From: CAYZJV01 sp964473245
GTDB taxonomy: Bacteria > Spirochaetota > Spirochaetia > Sphaerochaetales > Sphaerochaetaceae
Length of the DNA: 28,784 bases
Reading direction: 5' to 3'
Assembly (NCBI GenBank): GCA_964473245.1
Contig: CAYYOL010000029.1
Coordinates: forward strand, 1 to 28,784
In this document: in pieces, positions 15,526-23,902 of the stretch
How the letters are laid out: each line of letters opens with the position of its first letter
How positions within the stretch are numbered: position 1 is the first letter of the stretch
Translations under genes and position numbers: made by a program
Notes under the pieces: generated by a model
The model's input: only the letters and a program-made list of their open reading frames with translations
Database searches by the model: none
Told to the model about the DNA's origin: nothing

Positions 15526-16950
15526 TCACCTTGACACCGAAGGGCTGAACGTCTTGCACTGGATTGAGTTGCGTATGATGCGGCGGATATCGGCTAGCTT
15601 CAGTTCAGGGTGGTCGTGCATGATCTGCACTGCAATGGTTCCGAGGCTCGTGGCCTCCTCCGGCCCAGCTACAACGCGCTTACCCGTACGATCCGCAGTC
15701 ATCTGATTCAGATGGTCGTTCCTCGCCCCTCCCCCAATGATATGTATGGTGTCGAATGAGTCGCCGGTGATCCGCTCAAGATCTTCCAGTGCTACTTGGT
15801 AACTCGCAGCGAGCGACTTGTAGGCCGAAGCGATGATGGCACCAGTATCCTGGAGCCCGGTGAGCTTTCTGATTGCCCCTATCATAGAATCGGGAAGGTA
15901 GAGTTCCTCGGCATTGACGTCGAATTCTGGTAGATCGGCTCTCTTCAAAGCGGGAATTGAGTGTGCTATGATCTCATCCCACGTATAGGCGCGATGTTCG
16001 GTGAACTCCAACTCCCTCTTGATCAACTGGAGTATGTGCATACCGCAGGAGTTCTTCAGCAGGGTAATGGTACCGAAAACTCCGCCTTCATTGGAAAAGC
16101 CGGCATCCTCAACATCTTTCGTGATAATGGGCTCTGGAATTTCTGTTCCGATGAGAGACCACGTTCCCGAACTGATGAAAGCGAATCGATTTGCTTCAGT
16201 GGGTACACTCACTACGGCTGCGGCCGTATCGTGGGCGGGAACACTCATGGCAGGAATTCGAGGGATCTGGTTCAGTTGTGCAATCCGTTCACTGATATGC
16301 CCTCGCACCTCTGTATGGGGAACCATTGGCATGAAGAGCTCTCTATTCAGGTCTACCTGAGAAAAAACGGCATTCGAATAGGTTCGAGTCCGCATATCCA
16401 GCAGCTGTGTAGTGCTTGCAATCGAGACTTCACTGTTCAACTCGTCGGTGAGCATATGGTTCAGCAAGTCGGGAATGAGAAGTAGCGTTTTCGCCCCTGC
16501 ATAGTACTCTGGAAGCGACTTACGAATTCCCAGCAGTTGGTACATACTGTTCATGGGCAAATTCTGAATTCCCGTGGCAGCGAATAGCTTTTCGAGTTCG
16601 CCCTGAGTCAGAGATTTCATTCCCTCCGATCCGAGCGGATTCCGATAGCACAGCGGATTACCAAGCAATTCGCCAGACGTTCCGAGCAGACCGAAATCGA
16701 TTCCCCATGTTGAGATACCGAATGATCGGATTTCGGGATACTGATCGCATGAACGTTTCATGGATGAGACTATTTCATGGAATATCGCCAGTATGTCCCA
16801 ATAGTGGTACTGTATTCCCCGATACTCCCGGTTTGGAATCTTGTTCACCACCTCCAATGAGATGCGAGAGCCATCGAACGTCCCAAGCACCGTTCTGATC
16901 GATGAGTTCCCGCAATCAAATCCGAGATATCTGTTCAATTCGTTTCCCAT
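15526..16950 (-). CDS. rhaB: Rhamnulokinase-type FGGY sugar kinase
   Basis: RhaB phosphorylates L-rhamnulose, and often related ketoses such as L-fuculose, at C1 with ATP. The 474-residue protein matches E. coli RhaB block by block: LGFDCGNSSIRTVLG at the N terminus, GISTWGIDFGLL, MNSMYQLLGIRK, ASTTQLLD, AHDTAAAVVSVP, SSGTWSLIGTE, SNEGG and IHIIGGGARNDHLNQM, then AGPEEATSLG. The frame is open to 16986, but the extra N terminus runs into the preceding gene; the ATG at 16950 lies four bases after that gene's stop and starts at the usual place. It forms an operon with the aldolase gene. The precise ketose is not certain from the sequence. Confidence 0.92.
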   Translation of the reverse strand: MGNELNRYLGFDCGNSSIRTVLGTFDGSRISLEVVNKIPNREYRGIQYHYWDILAIFHEIVSSMKRSCDQYPEIRSFGISTWGIDFGLLGTSGELLGNPLCYRNPLGSEGMKSLTQGELEKLFAATGIQNLPMNSMYQLLGIRKSLPEYYAGAKTLLLIPDLLNHMLTDELNSEVSIASTTQLLDMRTRTYSNAVFSQVDLNRELFMPMVPHTEVRGHISERIAQLNQIPRIPAMSVPAHDTAAAVVSVPTEANRFAFISSGTWSLIGTEIPEPIITKDVEDAGFSNEGGVFGTITLLKNSCGMHILQLIKRELEFTEHRAYTWDEIIAHSIPALKRADLPEFDVNAEELYLPDSMIGAIRKLTGLQDTGAIIASAYKSLAASYQVALEDLERITGDSFDTIHIIGGGARNDHLNQMTADRTGKRVVAGPEEATSLGTIAVQIMHDHPELKLADIRRIIRNSIQCKTFSPSVSR

Positions 16951-16954
16951 ACAC

Positions 16955-17617
16955 CTACTTGCCTTGTCCGTAGTGATTGCGTGCAAAATCTTGCATTGCG
17001 CGCATGTCTGCTTCTGATATTACCTGAGGCGTTCCGATAAGTCGAGCCAGAAGATAGATCTGAGCCGATTTCTCTACCACATGGCAGATCTTCAGGGCAG
17101 ATGGGACATCGGCCCCTACACAGATAGTACCATGATTCGGGACCATGACTGCGTTTCTATCCCCAAGCCCTTCAACCACGTTTCGAGCGAGCTCTGGTGT
17201 TCCCGGTAACGCATAGGTGCAGTTGATGACCTTGTCTCCGACAATCTGCACGAAGTCTTCGCTTATTCCCGGAATATCCTGTCCAGTCACGGCGAATGCG
17301 CTCGAATGGATCGGGTGTGTGTGGATCACAGTATGCACATCGCTTCTCGCATTCATGATCGAGATGTGGAATCGGAACTCGATGGAGGGTTTTCTCGTGC
17401 CCCAGACAATCTCCATGTCGGAATTCATAACCACGATATCGTCACTGGTGATCGCATCGTACGGCATACCGCTTGGCTTTATGTATATGAGACCTGTTTC
17501 CGGATCCCGAATACTCACATTTCCCCATGTGCCGACAGTCAGCCCCATGGAGACCATGGTGTTTCCGGCATCTACCACCATTTTTCTATACGATTCCTTG
17601 ACTGGTAATTTACTCAC
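16955..17617 (-). CDS. fucA: Class II aldolase, L-fuculose-phosphate aldolase type
   Basis: This zinc aldolase family cleaves ketose 1-phosphates to DHAP and L-lactaldehyde or a similar aldehyde. In 220 residues it shows GTWGNVSIR (29-37), KPSGMPY, the catalytic acid/base Glu80 (Glu73 in FucA) and the zinc ligands His99 and His101 (HTHP) and His162 (NHG). Glu80 argues for an aldolase rather than a ribulose-5-phosphate 4-epimerase. The start is GTG at 17617 behind AAGGGG. With the RhaB-type kinase four bases downstream it makes a phosphorylation-cleavage pair. The true substrate could be fuculose-, rhamnulose- or another ketose-1-phosphate. Confidence 0.85.
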   Translation of the reverse strand: MSKLPVKESYRKMVVDAGNTMVSMGLTVGTWGNVSIRDPETGLIYIKPSGMPYDAITSDDIVVMNSDMEIVWGTRKPSIEFRFHISIMNARSDVHTVIHTHPIHSSAFAVTGQDIPGISEDFVQIVGDKVINCTYALPGTPELARNVVEGLGDRNAVMVPNHGTICVGADVPSALKICHVVEKSAQIYLLARLIGTPQVISEADMRAMQDFARNHYGQGK

Positions 17618-17640
17618 TCTCTACCCCTTCTAGTGTTATT

Positions 17641-17693
17641 GTTAAATTTTTAACTATTATGTTAACTTTATACCAGTCGTTAATGCCTGTCAA
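17641..17693 (-). promoter_or_regulatory. Promoter and likely operator of the aldolase-kinase operon
   Basis: On the minus strand a perfect TTGACA (17688-17693) is followed after 15 bases by TATAAA (17667-17672). Immediately downstream lie GTTAAC (17661-17666) and the inverted repeat GTTAAA-TT-TTTAAC (17641-17654), where a bound repressor would block transcription. The divergent DeoR regulator is the natural candidate; that link is inferred. Confidence 0.55.
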
Positions 17694-17827
17694 CAGAATT
17701 CATATCCTCCTTATATAAAATGAGATATTCGTTCCTTCACCCACACTCTTTATGATGACTACACCTGAAAGTGGAGGGAATCAAAGATTATATCGATTTT
17801 TTAACATCTTACTGCTATACTGATCGC

Positions 17828-18604
17828 ATGCAGAGAGAGCAGCGCCTTGAGCGCATTCGTTCATATGTTAAAGAGCATAAGCTGGCGACGATTCAGGAGA
17901 TTGCCGACTTACTTGCAGTTTCTCACATGACGGTTCGAAGAGACCTTACGACACTCAGCCCGTTCGATGTCTTGAAAACCATACACGGAGGCGTCATATA
18001 CCAGGATGAGGAGCTACCGGTGCACAATGACCGGTATACATTGCTCCAAGCGCGAACGACCATGCTGGAAGAGAAACGGAGAATTGCCCGAAAGGCTGTC
18101 AGTCTGCTCGAGCCCGATGATGTTATCATAATCGATGCCGGTTCCACCGGTGAGCTGATAGCCTCTATGCTTCCCGAAGATATGCCGCTCACGGTTATCT
18201 GTTATGCACTCAATATCGCTATGGCTATCTCGAAGAAGACACAATGCTCCCTCATTGTCACGGGAGGGTTCTTTCATGAAAGCTCCATGATACTGGAAAG
18301 TGATGAAGGGCTCGCACTTCTCAAGCAGCAGCGGGCGAATAAGGCATTCATCACCGCGAGCGGAGTGAATCTGTCACTCGGTGTCACCTGCTCGAACTTC
18401 TTTGAACGTTCAACCAAGCAGACGGCTCTGCTCGCAGCAGGAACGCGTATTCTTGTGACCGATTCGACAAAATTCGGTGTAGTCAAAAGTGGACATTTCG
18501 CAGATATTGGTGATTTCGACATCATCATAACCGACTCAGGTGTTGCCGATCGAGAGATCGCACCGCTGAGAAGTTCCTCGGATATCGAACTTCATGTGGT
18601 GTAG
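17828..18604 (+). CDS. DeoR family transcriptional regulator
   Basis: The 258-residue protein has the DeoR helix-turn-helix at about 18-45 (ATIQEIADLLAVSHMTVRRDL). A ligand-sensing domain related to ribose-5-phosphate isomerase follows, with VIIIDAGSTGELIASML and ILVTDSTKFG near the end. Such proteins are usually repressors released by a phosphorylated sugar. It is divergent from the aldolase-kinase operon, and I expect it to bind the GTTAAA/GTTAAC repeats there. The frame is open from a GTG at 17771, but the family N terminus begins at the ATG at 17828. That ATG has no ribosome site; TATACT at 17816-17821 is six bases before it, so the mRNA may be leaderless. Confidence 0.9.
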   Translation: MQREQRLERIRSYVKEHKLATIQEIADLLAVSHMTVRRDLTTLSPFDVLKTIHGGVIYQDEELPVHNDRYTLLQARTTMLEEKRRIARKAVSLLEPDDVIIIDAGSTGELIASMLPEDMPLTVICYALNIAMAISKKTQCSLIVTGGFFHESSMILESDEGLALLKQQRANKAFITASGVNLSLGVTCSNFFERSTKQTALLAAGTRILVTDSTKFGVVKSGHFADIGDFDIIITDSGVADREIAPLRSSSDIELHVV

Positions 18605-18647
18605 CAGTTCTCTTGTGTGATCGCTTTCATTGAGAACAAGATTTTCT

Positions 18648-19937
18648 TCAGACTGTACCAATGGAGTTCGAGTGAGTAAAATCGGTATCCGATCTGTATG
18701 GATACCATTCTGACTTTAATCGTTCGAGCGTCATTTCGACAGCTCCATGCACGCCCGAATTATCACCAAGGACAGAGATTACGACAGGAGGGATATCGAA
18801 TGGGATGATCTCCTGCAGCTCTTTTTGTAGTGGTTTTAACAGCAAGGCTTCCATATGAGGTAACTCGACCATGGTACCTCCTATAACCACCTGCTCAGGA
18901 TTCAAGATGAGTATGATATTGCTACAGAGGACTACTAGGTTCTGGAGAATGACATTCCGAATAGTCAAAGCTCTCTCATCGTTCTGATAAGCCAACTCAA
19001 AAAGCTGATGATTGGCCTCCATAGTCGGCAATGATGCATCTACGATATTCATCACTTTCGCTTGAGCAGCGATACCATCCATGGCGATCATTCGCTCTAG
19101 GACTCCCAGATGACCGAATCGCTCGTCGTGCAGGTGCTCTATGCTTGTCGGTGTATATCCTATTTCTCCTGCTGCTCCAAACGAACCAGGATACAATCTT
19201 CCATGTATGTAGATACCAAGTCCTACACCAGCACTCAGTTCAAAGAAGACAGAGTGATCCAGATTCCTACTCACTCCCAATTTTCTCTCTGCAATAGCGG
19301 ACATGTTCGTGATATTGTCAACAAAGGCCGGCAGACCGAACGCCTCGGACATTCGTTCGCCATAATTCTTTCCCAGCATATAATCGTATCGCTGAGTTCC
19401 GAGAACGACTCCTGTATTCTTGTCCACAGTGGCAGGAACACCAATACCGATTGCCTTTATCAAATCACGAGAACTCTCCACACAATGATACTTTTCGGGA
19501 TCGGCTTTCAACTCTTCAATGAAAGCGCTGACCATCTTTTTCGTTGTCTCGATCAACTCTTCGGTAATATCGGTTTCCCTATCCATCGAGAACCCGCTCC
19601 ATTGCTTCACCAACTTTCCAGAGAAGTCTGCGATCACCATTCTACAGGGGTTTCTTAAGAGATCGATTCCTATCACAAACCCTTTGCAAGTATTGAACTG
19701 AAGTGGAACGACTTTTTTCCCATTCTCAAGCTGAACCTTTTTCAACTCATAGATATCGGCTCTCTCCAACAGGACGTCCACAGCTCGAGAAACTGCTGGT
19801 GCACTTAGATTCAGGTCCTTTGCAATCATAGCTCGGTGGCATGGTGAATATTCAGAAATATAATGATACACGAGAGACGTGTTTATCTGCTTTTGCACCG
19901 ACGGAGTAGCTTTACTCATGATATGGTAACCTGTCAT
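18648..19937 (-). CDS. ROK family transcriptional repressor
   Basis: A 429-residue regulator with an N-terminal winged helix (about 20-70, including MIAKDLNLSAPAVSRAVDVLLE) and a C-terminal ROK sugar-kinase-like domain. Visible parts are GIGVPATVDKNTGVVLG, ELSAGVGLGIYI and GAAGEIGY. The usual ROK zinc motif (CxCGxxGC after GEIGH) is replaced by HDERFGHLGVLE, so the cysteines are missing. I chose ATG 19937 because GGAG sits nine bases before it; a TTG at 19952 and an ATG at 19919 are in frame. It lies 47 bases after the permease stop, as the last gene of the transporter operon, and probably represses that operon until the sugar arrives. Confidence 0.88.
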   Translation of the reverse strand: MTGYHIMSKATPSVQKQINTSLVYHYISEYSPCHRAMIAKDLNLSAPAVSRAVDVLLERADIYELKKVQLENGKKVVPLQFNTCKGFVIGIDLLRNPCRMVIADFSGKLVKQWSGFSMDRETDITEELIETTKKMVSAFIEELKADPEKYHCVESSRDLIKAIGIGVPATVDKNTGVVLGTQRYDYMLGKNYGERMSEAFGLPAFVDNITNMSAIAERKLGVSRNLDHSVFFELSAGVGLGIYIHGRLYPGSFGAAGEIGYTPTSIEHLHDERFGHLGVLERMIAMDGIAAQAKVMNIVDASLPTMEANHQLFELAYQNDERALTIRNVILQNLVVLCSNIILILNPEQVVIGGTMVELPHMEALLLKPLQKELQEIIPFDIPPVVISVLGDNSGVHGAVEMTLERLKSEWYPYRSDTDFTHSNSIGTV

Positions 19938-19984
19938 TATGCCCAGCTCCAATTCTGTTTAGATTCTCAATACTCAAATATCGG

Positions 19985-21187
19985 CTATCCGTTCCGCTTC
20001 TTTGTAGCAACGTCCATGTAGACAGCCAAAATCAAGATTATACCCTTGATGATATTCTGCCAGAAAACATCCATGTTCATGACGCTCATTCCGTTCACTA
20101 CCGAAGCCATCACCGTGGCACCGATCAAGGCACCCACTATGGAGCCAGAGCCTCCAGACAGACTCACTCCACCAATTACGCAGGAAGCAATAGCATCGAG
20201 TTCGTAGTTTGTTCCACCACCGATGGTTCCAGCAGCAACATATCCTGTTAAAACTATACCAGAAATGGCACTTAGAAAACCCATAAGGGCATAGACTTTA
20301 AAGGTATTTCGCAGGATATTGACTCCAGAGAGTTTGGCTGCTTCGCGATTTCCCCCTAATGCATAGACATAACGCCCAAATTTCGTATTTCTCGAGATAT
20401 AATGAATTATCGCAGCGGTGACAATCAATACAAGAACAGGTATCGGAATTCCCCTATAATCGTTCATCACCGATACATACAGAATGACGAGTAGTGATAT
20501 CACCACACTTTTAACATAATCCTTCCAGATGGAGTCGAGAGGGAATCCAAACTGCTTCTTTCTCGACCTACCATGGTAAGTCATGAAAAAAATTAGTCCG
20601 ATCAGGATAACGGCAATGACCCAACTCAGCGTTCTGGGAAGATACCCCTGTGCAATCGCCTTGAACGGTTCCACAATGGGTACAATAGTCTTTCCACGAG
20701 TGATACCTAGGATTCCACCTCTGAATATAAGTTGCCCACCCAATGTAACGATAAAAGCAGGAATCCCCAAGTATGCAATGGCAAAACCATGCCACATTCC
20801 GATAGCTGTGCCGACCATGAGACCAGCTACGACGGCTATTCCTGAAATGATCACTGCGTGCGCTTGCAACGAAAGGCTGGGAAACAGATTTGCTATGGGG
20901 CCAGCGAGGATATAAGCCTGGAGATACGCAGTGATGACACTCACGAATCCAGTTATCGCACCTACCGAAAGATCGATGCCTGCAGTAACCAGCACAAGCA
21001 CCATTCCACAGGCAAGAAATCCGATTATAGACATTTGACGGAACAGGTTGGACATGTTTCGCGAGGCGAAGAATATACCATCTGTCAGCGCACCGAACAA
21101 GATCCAAATCAAAACGAGCGCGATAATCATGGTATATGTCCTGATGTTGGCTTGTATCTTACGTAAAATCCTATGTTGAGTTTCCAT
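19985..21187 (-). CDS. xylH: Xylose-type sugar ABC transporter permease
   Basis: An inner-membrane permease of the monosaccharide (XylH/GguB/RbsC) type, 400 residues with about ten hydrophobic segments. Family signatures are ACGMVLVLVTAGIDLSVGAITG near the N terminus, AFIVTLGGQLIFRGG, and YALGGNREAAKLSGVN (the loop that meets the ATPase), then ASCVIGGVSLSGGSGSIVGALIGA. Length equals that of E. coli XylH (393) rather than the shorter ribose type. GTG at 21190 overlaps the ATPase stop by one base; the ATG at 21187 has better spacing from AGAGGA. The symbol refers to family; the sugar carried may not be xylose. Confidence 0.88.
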   Translation of the reverse strand: METQHRILRKIQANIRTYTMIIALVLIWILFGALTDGIFFASRNMSNLFRQMSIIGFLACGMVLVLVTAGIDLSVGAITGFVSVITAYLQAYILAGPIANLFPSLSLQAHAVIISGIAVVAGLMVGTAIGMWHGFAIAYLGIPAFIVTLGGQLIFRGGILGITRGKTIVPIVEPFKAIAQGYLPRTLSWVIAVILIGLIFFMTYHGRSRKKQFGFPLDSIWKDYVKSVVISLLVILYVSVMNDYRGIPIPVLVLIVTAAIIHYISRNTKFGRYVYALGGNREAAKLSGVNILRNTFKVYALMGFLSAISGIVLTGYVAAGTIGGGTNYELDAIASCVIGGVSLSGGSGSIVGALIGATVMASVVNGMSVMNMDVFWQNIIKGIILILAVYMDVATKKRNG

Positions 21188-21189
21188 CA

Positions 21190-22737
21190 CTATTCCTCTT
21201 TCTCTGTATAATCGGTGATTCCAGTCGCCATTCTCATGATGAGTTCCTGGGTTGCATCCTTCGATGAGACAGTTCCCATATTTCTGCCTTCACACATCAC
21301 AAGAATTCTATCACTCATGCCCAAGACTTCTTCCATCTCAGATGAGATCAGAATTATTGCGACTCCTTGCTCAGATAGATTGTTGATGATCTTGTATATC
21401 TCAAACTTGGCACCAACATCGATTCCTCTCGTAGGATCATCGAGTATCAGTACGACAGGTTTTTTCATGAGCCATTTCGATATCACAACCTTCTGTTGAT
21501 TTCCTCCACTCAGACTATTCACTTTGGCATGAAGACTCGGTGTCTTGACGGTTAGACTCTTCGCATATTCACTACAGAGGCGAAGCTCCTTCATCTTGTC
21601 GAGCCGGAGAAATGAGGAAAACATCTCCATGTTCGGGAGTGCGATATTCTCAAGTATTGACTGGTCGAGTATTAAGCCTTGCTTTTTCCGATCTTCAGGC
21701 ACTAAGCTGATACCATGCTTCATTGCAACTCTGGATGATCCGACCGTTACGACCTTTGAATCAATCTTAATAGATCCTGAGCGGATATTTCCGTATTCGC
21801 CGAAGATCGACATGACAAGTTCAGAACGTCCAGACCCCATGAGCCCTGCTATTCCAAGCACCTCTCCCTGCTTGAGATTGAAAGAGACGCCTTTGGTTAC
21901 CACCTTGTTCTGAATCTCTGGGTGGTCAACCCAGAGCTCCTCGACTTCAAGGATCGAATCACCTATCTTACTGTGTCGTTCAGGGAATCGTTCTTTCATG
22001 TCCCTGCCAACCATCAGGCGTATCAACGTATCATTGTTCATCGATGTGATTGGTTGTGTATCGATCACTCGCCCGTCCCTCAGAACAGTGACGGTATCAC
22101 AGATAGTAAATATCTCTTCGAGTTTATGGCTGATATAGAGGCATGTGATATGCTTTTTTCTTAGTATCCGAAGAATATCCATGAGCGTCTCGACTTCATG
22201 GACCGAGAGTGCGGAGGTCGGTTCGTCGAGTATCAGAACACTTGCATTGTTTGAGAGCGCTTTGGCAATTTCCACTAATTGCTGCTTCCCCATCGGAAGA
22301 GATCCGACTAGTGCAGAATAGGGGATGTCCAACCCGAACTCCTCTAGCAACTGTTTAGTTTTCGAATAGAGCGTATCCCAATCGATAACGCCTCGTTTCA
22401 TCGGCTCTCGACCTAGATAGATATTCTCACCTACTGTCAATGTTGGAATCAAAGCCAACTCCTGATAGACAATAGATATTCCCTTTTCTATCGCATGCTG
22501 GATTGCTCCTTGCTCAAACTTAAGCACCTCACCTTTATACCGAATTTCTCCCGAGTACTCTCCAAAGGGATACACACCGCTGAGAATCTTCATGAGCGTT
22601 GATTTCCCTGCTCCGTTCTCACCGCAAATACCATGGATCTCTCCACTTCGTATTTGTAGTGATACGTCATCTAGAGCTACCACACCCGGAAACTCCTTGG
22701 TGACATGCTCCATTTCCAAGATAAGTGAATCAGACAC
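21190..22737 (-). CDS. xylG: Sugar ABC transporter ATPase with two nucleotide-binding domains
   Basis: This double ATPase drives the XylH-type permease. In about 515 residues the first domain has Walker A GENGAGKST, a modified signature LPMGKQQLVEIAKAL and Walker B VLILDEPTSAL. The second has a degenerate Walker A (GLMGSGRSE), signature LSGGNQQKVVISKWL and Walker B VLILDDPTRGIDVG, the asymmetric pattern normal for XylG, RbsA and MglA. The frame is open to a GTG at 22755, but the GTG at 22737 has GGGAG six bases upstream and gives the expected N terminus SDSLILEMEHVTKEFPG. A stable hairpin separates it from the binding-protein gene. Confidence 0.92.
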   Translation of the reverse strand: MSDSLILEMEHVTKEFPGVVALDDVSLQIRSGEIHGICGENGAGKSTLMKILSGVYPFGEYSGEIRYKGEVLKFEQGAIQHAIEKGISIVYQELALIPTLTVGENIYLGREPMKRGVIDWDTLYSKTKQLLEEFGLDIPYSALVGSLPMGKQQLVEIAKALSNNASVLILDEPTSALSVHEVETLMDILRILRKKHITCLYISHKLEEIFTICDTVTVLRDGRVIDTQPITSMNNDTLIRLMVGRDMKERFPERHSKIGDSILEVEELWVDHPEIQNKVVTKGVSFNLKQGEVLGIAGLMGSGRSELVMSIFGEYGNIRSGSIKIDSKVVTVGSSRVAMKHGISLVPEDRKKQGLILDQSILENIALPNMEMFSSFLRLDKMKELRLCSEYAKSLTVKTPSLHAKVNSLSGGNQQKVVISKWLMKKPVVLILDDPTRGIDVGAKFEIYKIINNLSEQGVAIILISSEMEEVLGMSDRILVMCEGRNMGTVSSKDATQELIMRMATGITDYTEKEE

Positions 22738-22758
22738 GTTGCTCTCCCACTTCACAAT

Positions 22759-22780
22759 GGCGTGGAGTCTCCTCCACGCC
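22759..22780 (-). promoter_or_regulatory. Intercistronic hairpin between binding-protein and ATPase genes
   Basis: GGCGTGGAG (22759-22767) pairs perfectly with CTCCACGCC (22772-22780) around a four-base loop, 20 bases after the binding-protein stop. There is no T-tract. Such stem-loops after binding-protein genes commonly stabilise or segment the mRNA so that the binding protein is made in excess; that role is inferred here. Confidence 0.6.
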
Positions 22781-22800
22781 GTTCATTCGTTCACCTGCAG

Positions 22801-23877
22801 CTATGGTCGAGGGGGTCGATCTGCTACAGGAACATTCCGATAGACTTCATCGTATGGCTGATAGCCGGATACAACAATCTCTTCGTACACGTTTGATTTG
22901 TCGATCTCAACAACTGGAATGAAGTAACACCCGACATTACCAGCGTTTCGATATGTCTCGTCGACAGTCAACTCATAGAGACTGTACTCCTTGAGCTCTT
23001 TGACCATGGCTCCATTTTGTACGAGATCGATAGCCAAATCCACTGCCATAGGGGCCAAGAGTCGAACATCGTTGAAGACTGTCATCGTGAGTCCTCCATC
23101 GACAATGCTCTGACAACCGGCTGCCGTTGCATCCTGGCCAGACAGAGGCACAATGCCACCTAGTCCCTGTGCTTCCAAGGCTTGCAGTGCTCCCAACGCA
23201 GTACCATCATTGGAAGAAACTACCGCATCAATTCTATTTTGCTGTGCAGTGAGTGCGTTCTCCATGATTTTCGTTGCTTCGGCAGGATCCCAATTCTGTA
23301 CCCATTGATCCACAACAACCTTGATCTGACCTTTGTCGATATAGGGTTGAAGTACTTCCATTTGTCCTTCTCTCACGAGAACTGCACAGTTGTCGTCAAG
23401 ACTTCCCCCAAGCAGCATGAAATTACCAGAGTCTTTGACCTTCAGGATTCCTCGTGCCTGAGCTCGACCTATCTCAACATTGTCAAAAGTCAGATATGCC
23501 GATAATTTGTTCGAAGGTATGAGTCTGTCATACGCAATAGTCTTGACTCCAGACTTCTCAGCCTCTTCAACAGCTGTTACCGCAGCAGAACCGTCCTGAG
23601 CAATAATGATAATCACGTCCACGCCCTGAAGTATCATATTCTCAATCTGGTCATTCTGAAGCTTTGGATCGTGGTTAGCAACTTGGTAGATCAGTTCAGC
23701 ACCTCTCTCCTTAGCCAGTTCGGTCATCATCTCTGCTTCTCTTGGCCATCTCTCTGTAGCGAAATCGGCAAATGAAACACCTATCTTTACCGTGTCATCC
23801 GATTCTTTTGCTCCTGCTGCAAATAGATTGCCGGCAAGAACCAGTACCATGAGCAAAACCAGTAATACCTTTCTCAT
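22801..23877 (-). CDS. xylF: Periplasmic sugar-binding protein, XylF type
   Basis: The 358-residue protein delivers sugar to the XylG/XylH importer. It starts with a signal peptide (MRKVLLVLLMVLVLAG) ending in FAAGAKES; there is no lipobox cysteine, so signal peptidase I is expected. The mature part is a type I periplasmic-binding fold matching E. coli XylF at VSFADFATERWPREAEMM, DQIENMILQGVDVIIII, KTIAYDRLI, the ATKIMENALTAQQNRIDAVV block, SSNDGTALGALQAL and LSGQDATAAG. ATG 23877 is chosen because AAGGAGG lies seven bases before it; upstream in-frame starts crowd the ribosome site. The gene follows the NagB-like gene by 25 bases. ChvE-like proteins with other sugar specificity are close relatives, so the ligand is open. 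Confidence 0.9.
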   Translation of the reverse strand: MRKVLLVLLMVLVLAGNLFAAGAKESDDTVKIGVSFADFATERWPREAEMMTELAKERGAELIYQVANHDPKLQNDQIENMILQGVDVIIIIAQDGSAAVTAVEEAEKSGVKTIAYDRLIPSNKLSAYLTFDNVEIGRAQARGILKVKDSGNFMLLGGSLDDNCAVLVREGQMEVLQPYIDKGQIKVVVDQWVQNWDPAEATKIMENALTAQQNRIDAVVSSNDGTALGALQALEAQGLGGIVPLSGQDATAAGCQSIVDGGLTMTVFNDVRLLAPMAVDLAIDLVQNGAMVKELKEYSLYELTVDETYRNAGNVGCYFIPVVEIDKSNVYEEIVVSGYQPYDEVYRNVPVADRPPRP

Positions 23878-23902
23878 GCTCATTCCTCCTTCTCCTTGAA
23901 TA

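Noticed and set aside
16951..16986. Extended N terminus of the rhamnulokinase
   Set aside because: It overlaps the aldolase gene; the ATG at 16950, just after the aldolase stop, matches the RhaB start.
17771..17827. GTG start giving a 277-residue DeoR protein
   Set aside because: There is no ribosome site, and the extra 19 residues are unlike DeoR N termini. It remains possible if the short leader proves wrong.
18607..18637. GTTCTC/GAGAAC repeat after the DeoR gene as a terminator
   Set aside because: The stem is only six bp with a 19-base loop and an irregular T-rich tail, too weak to call.
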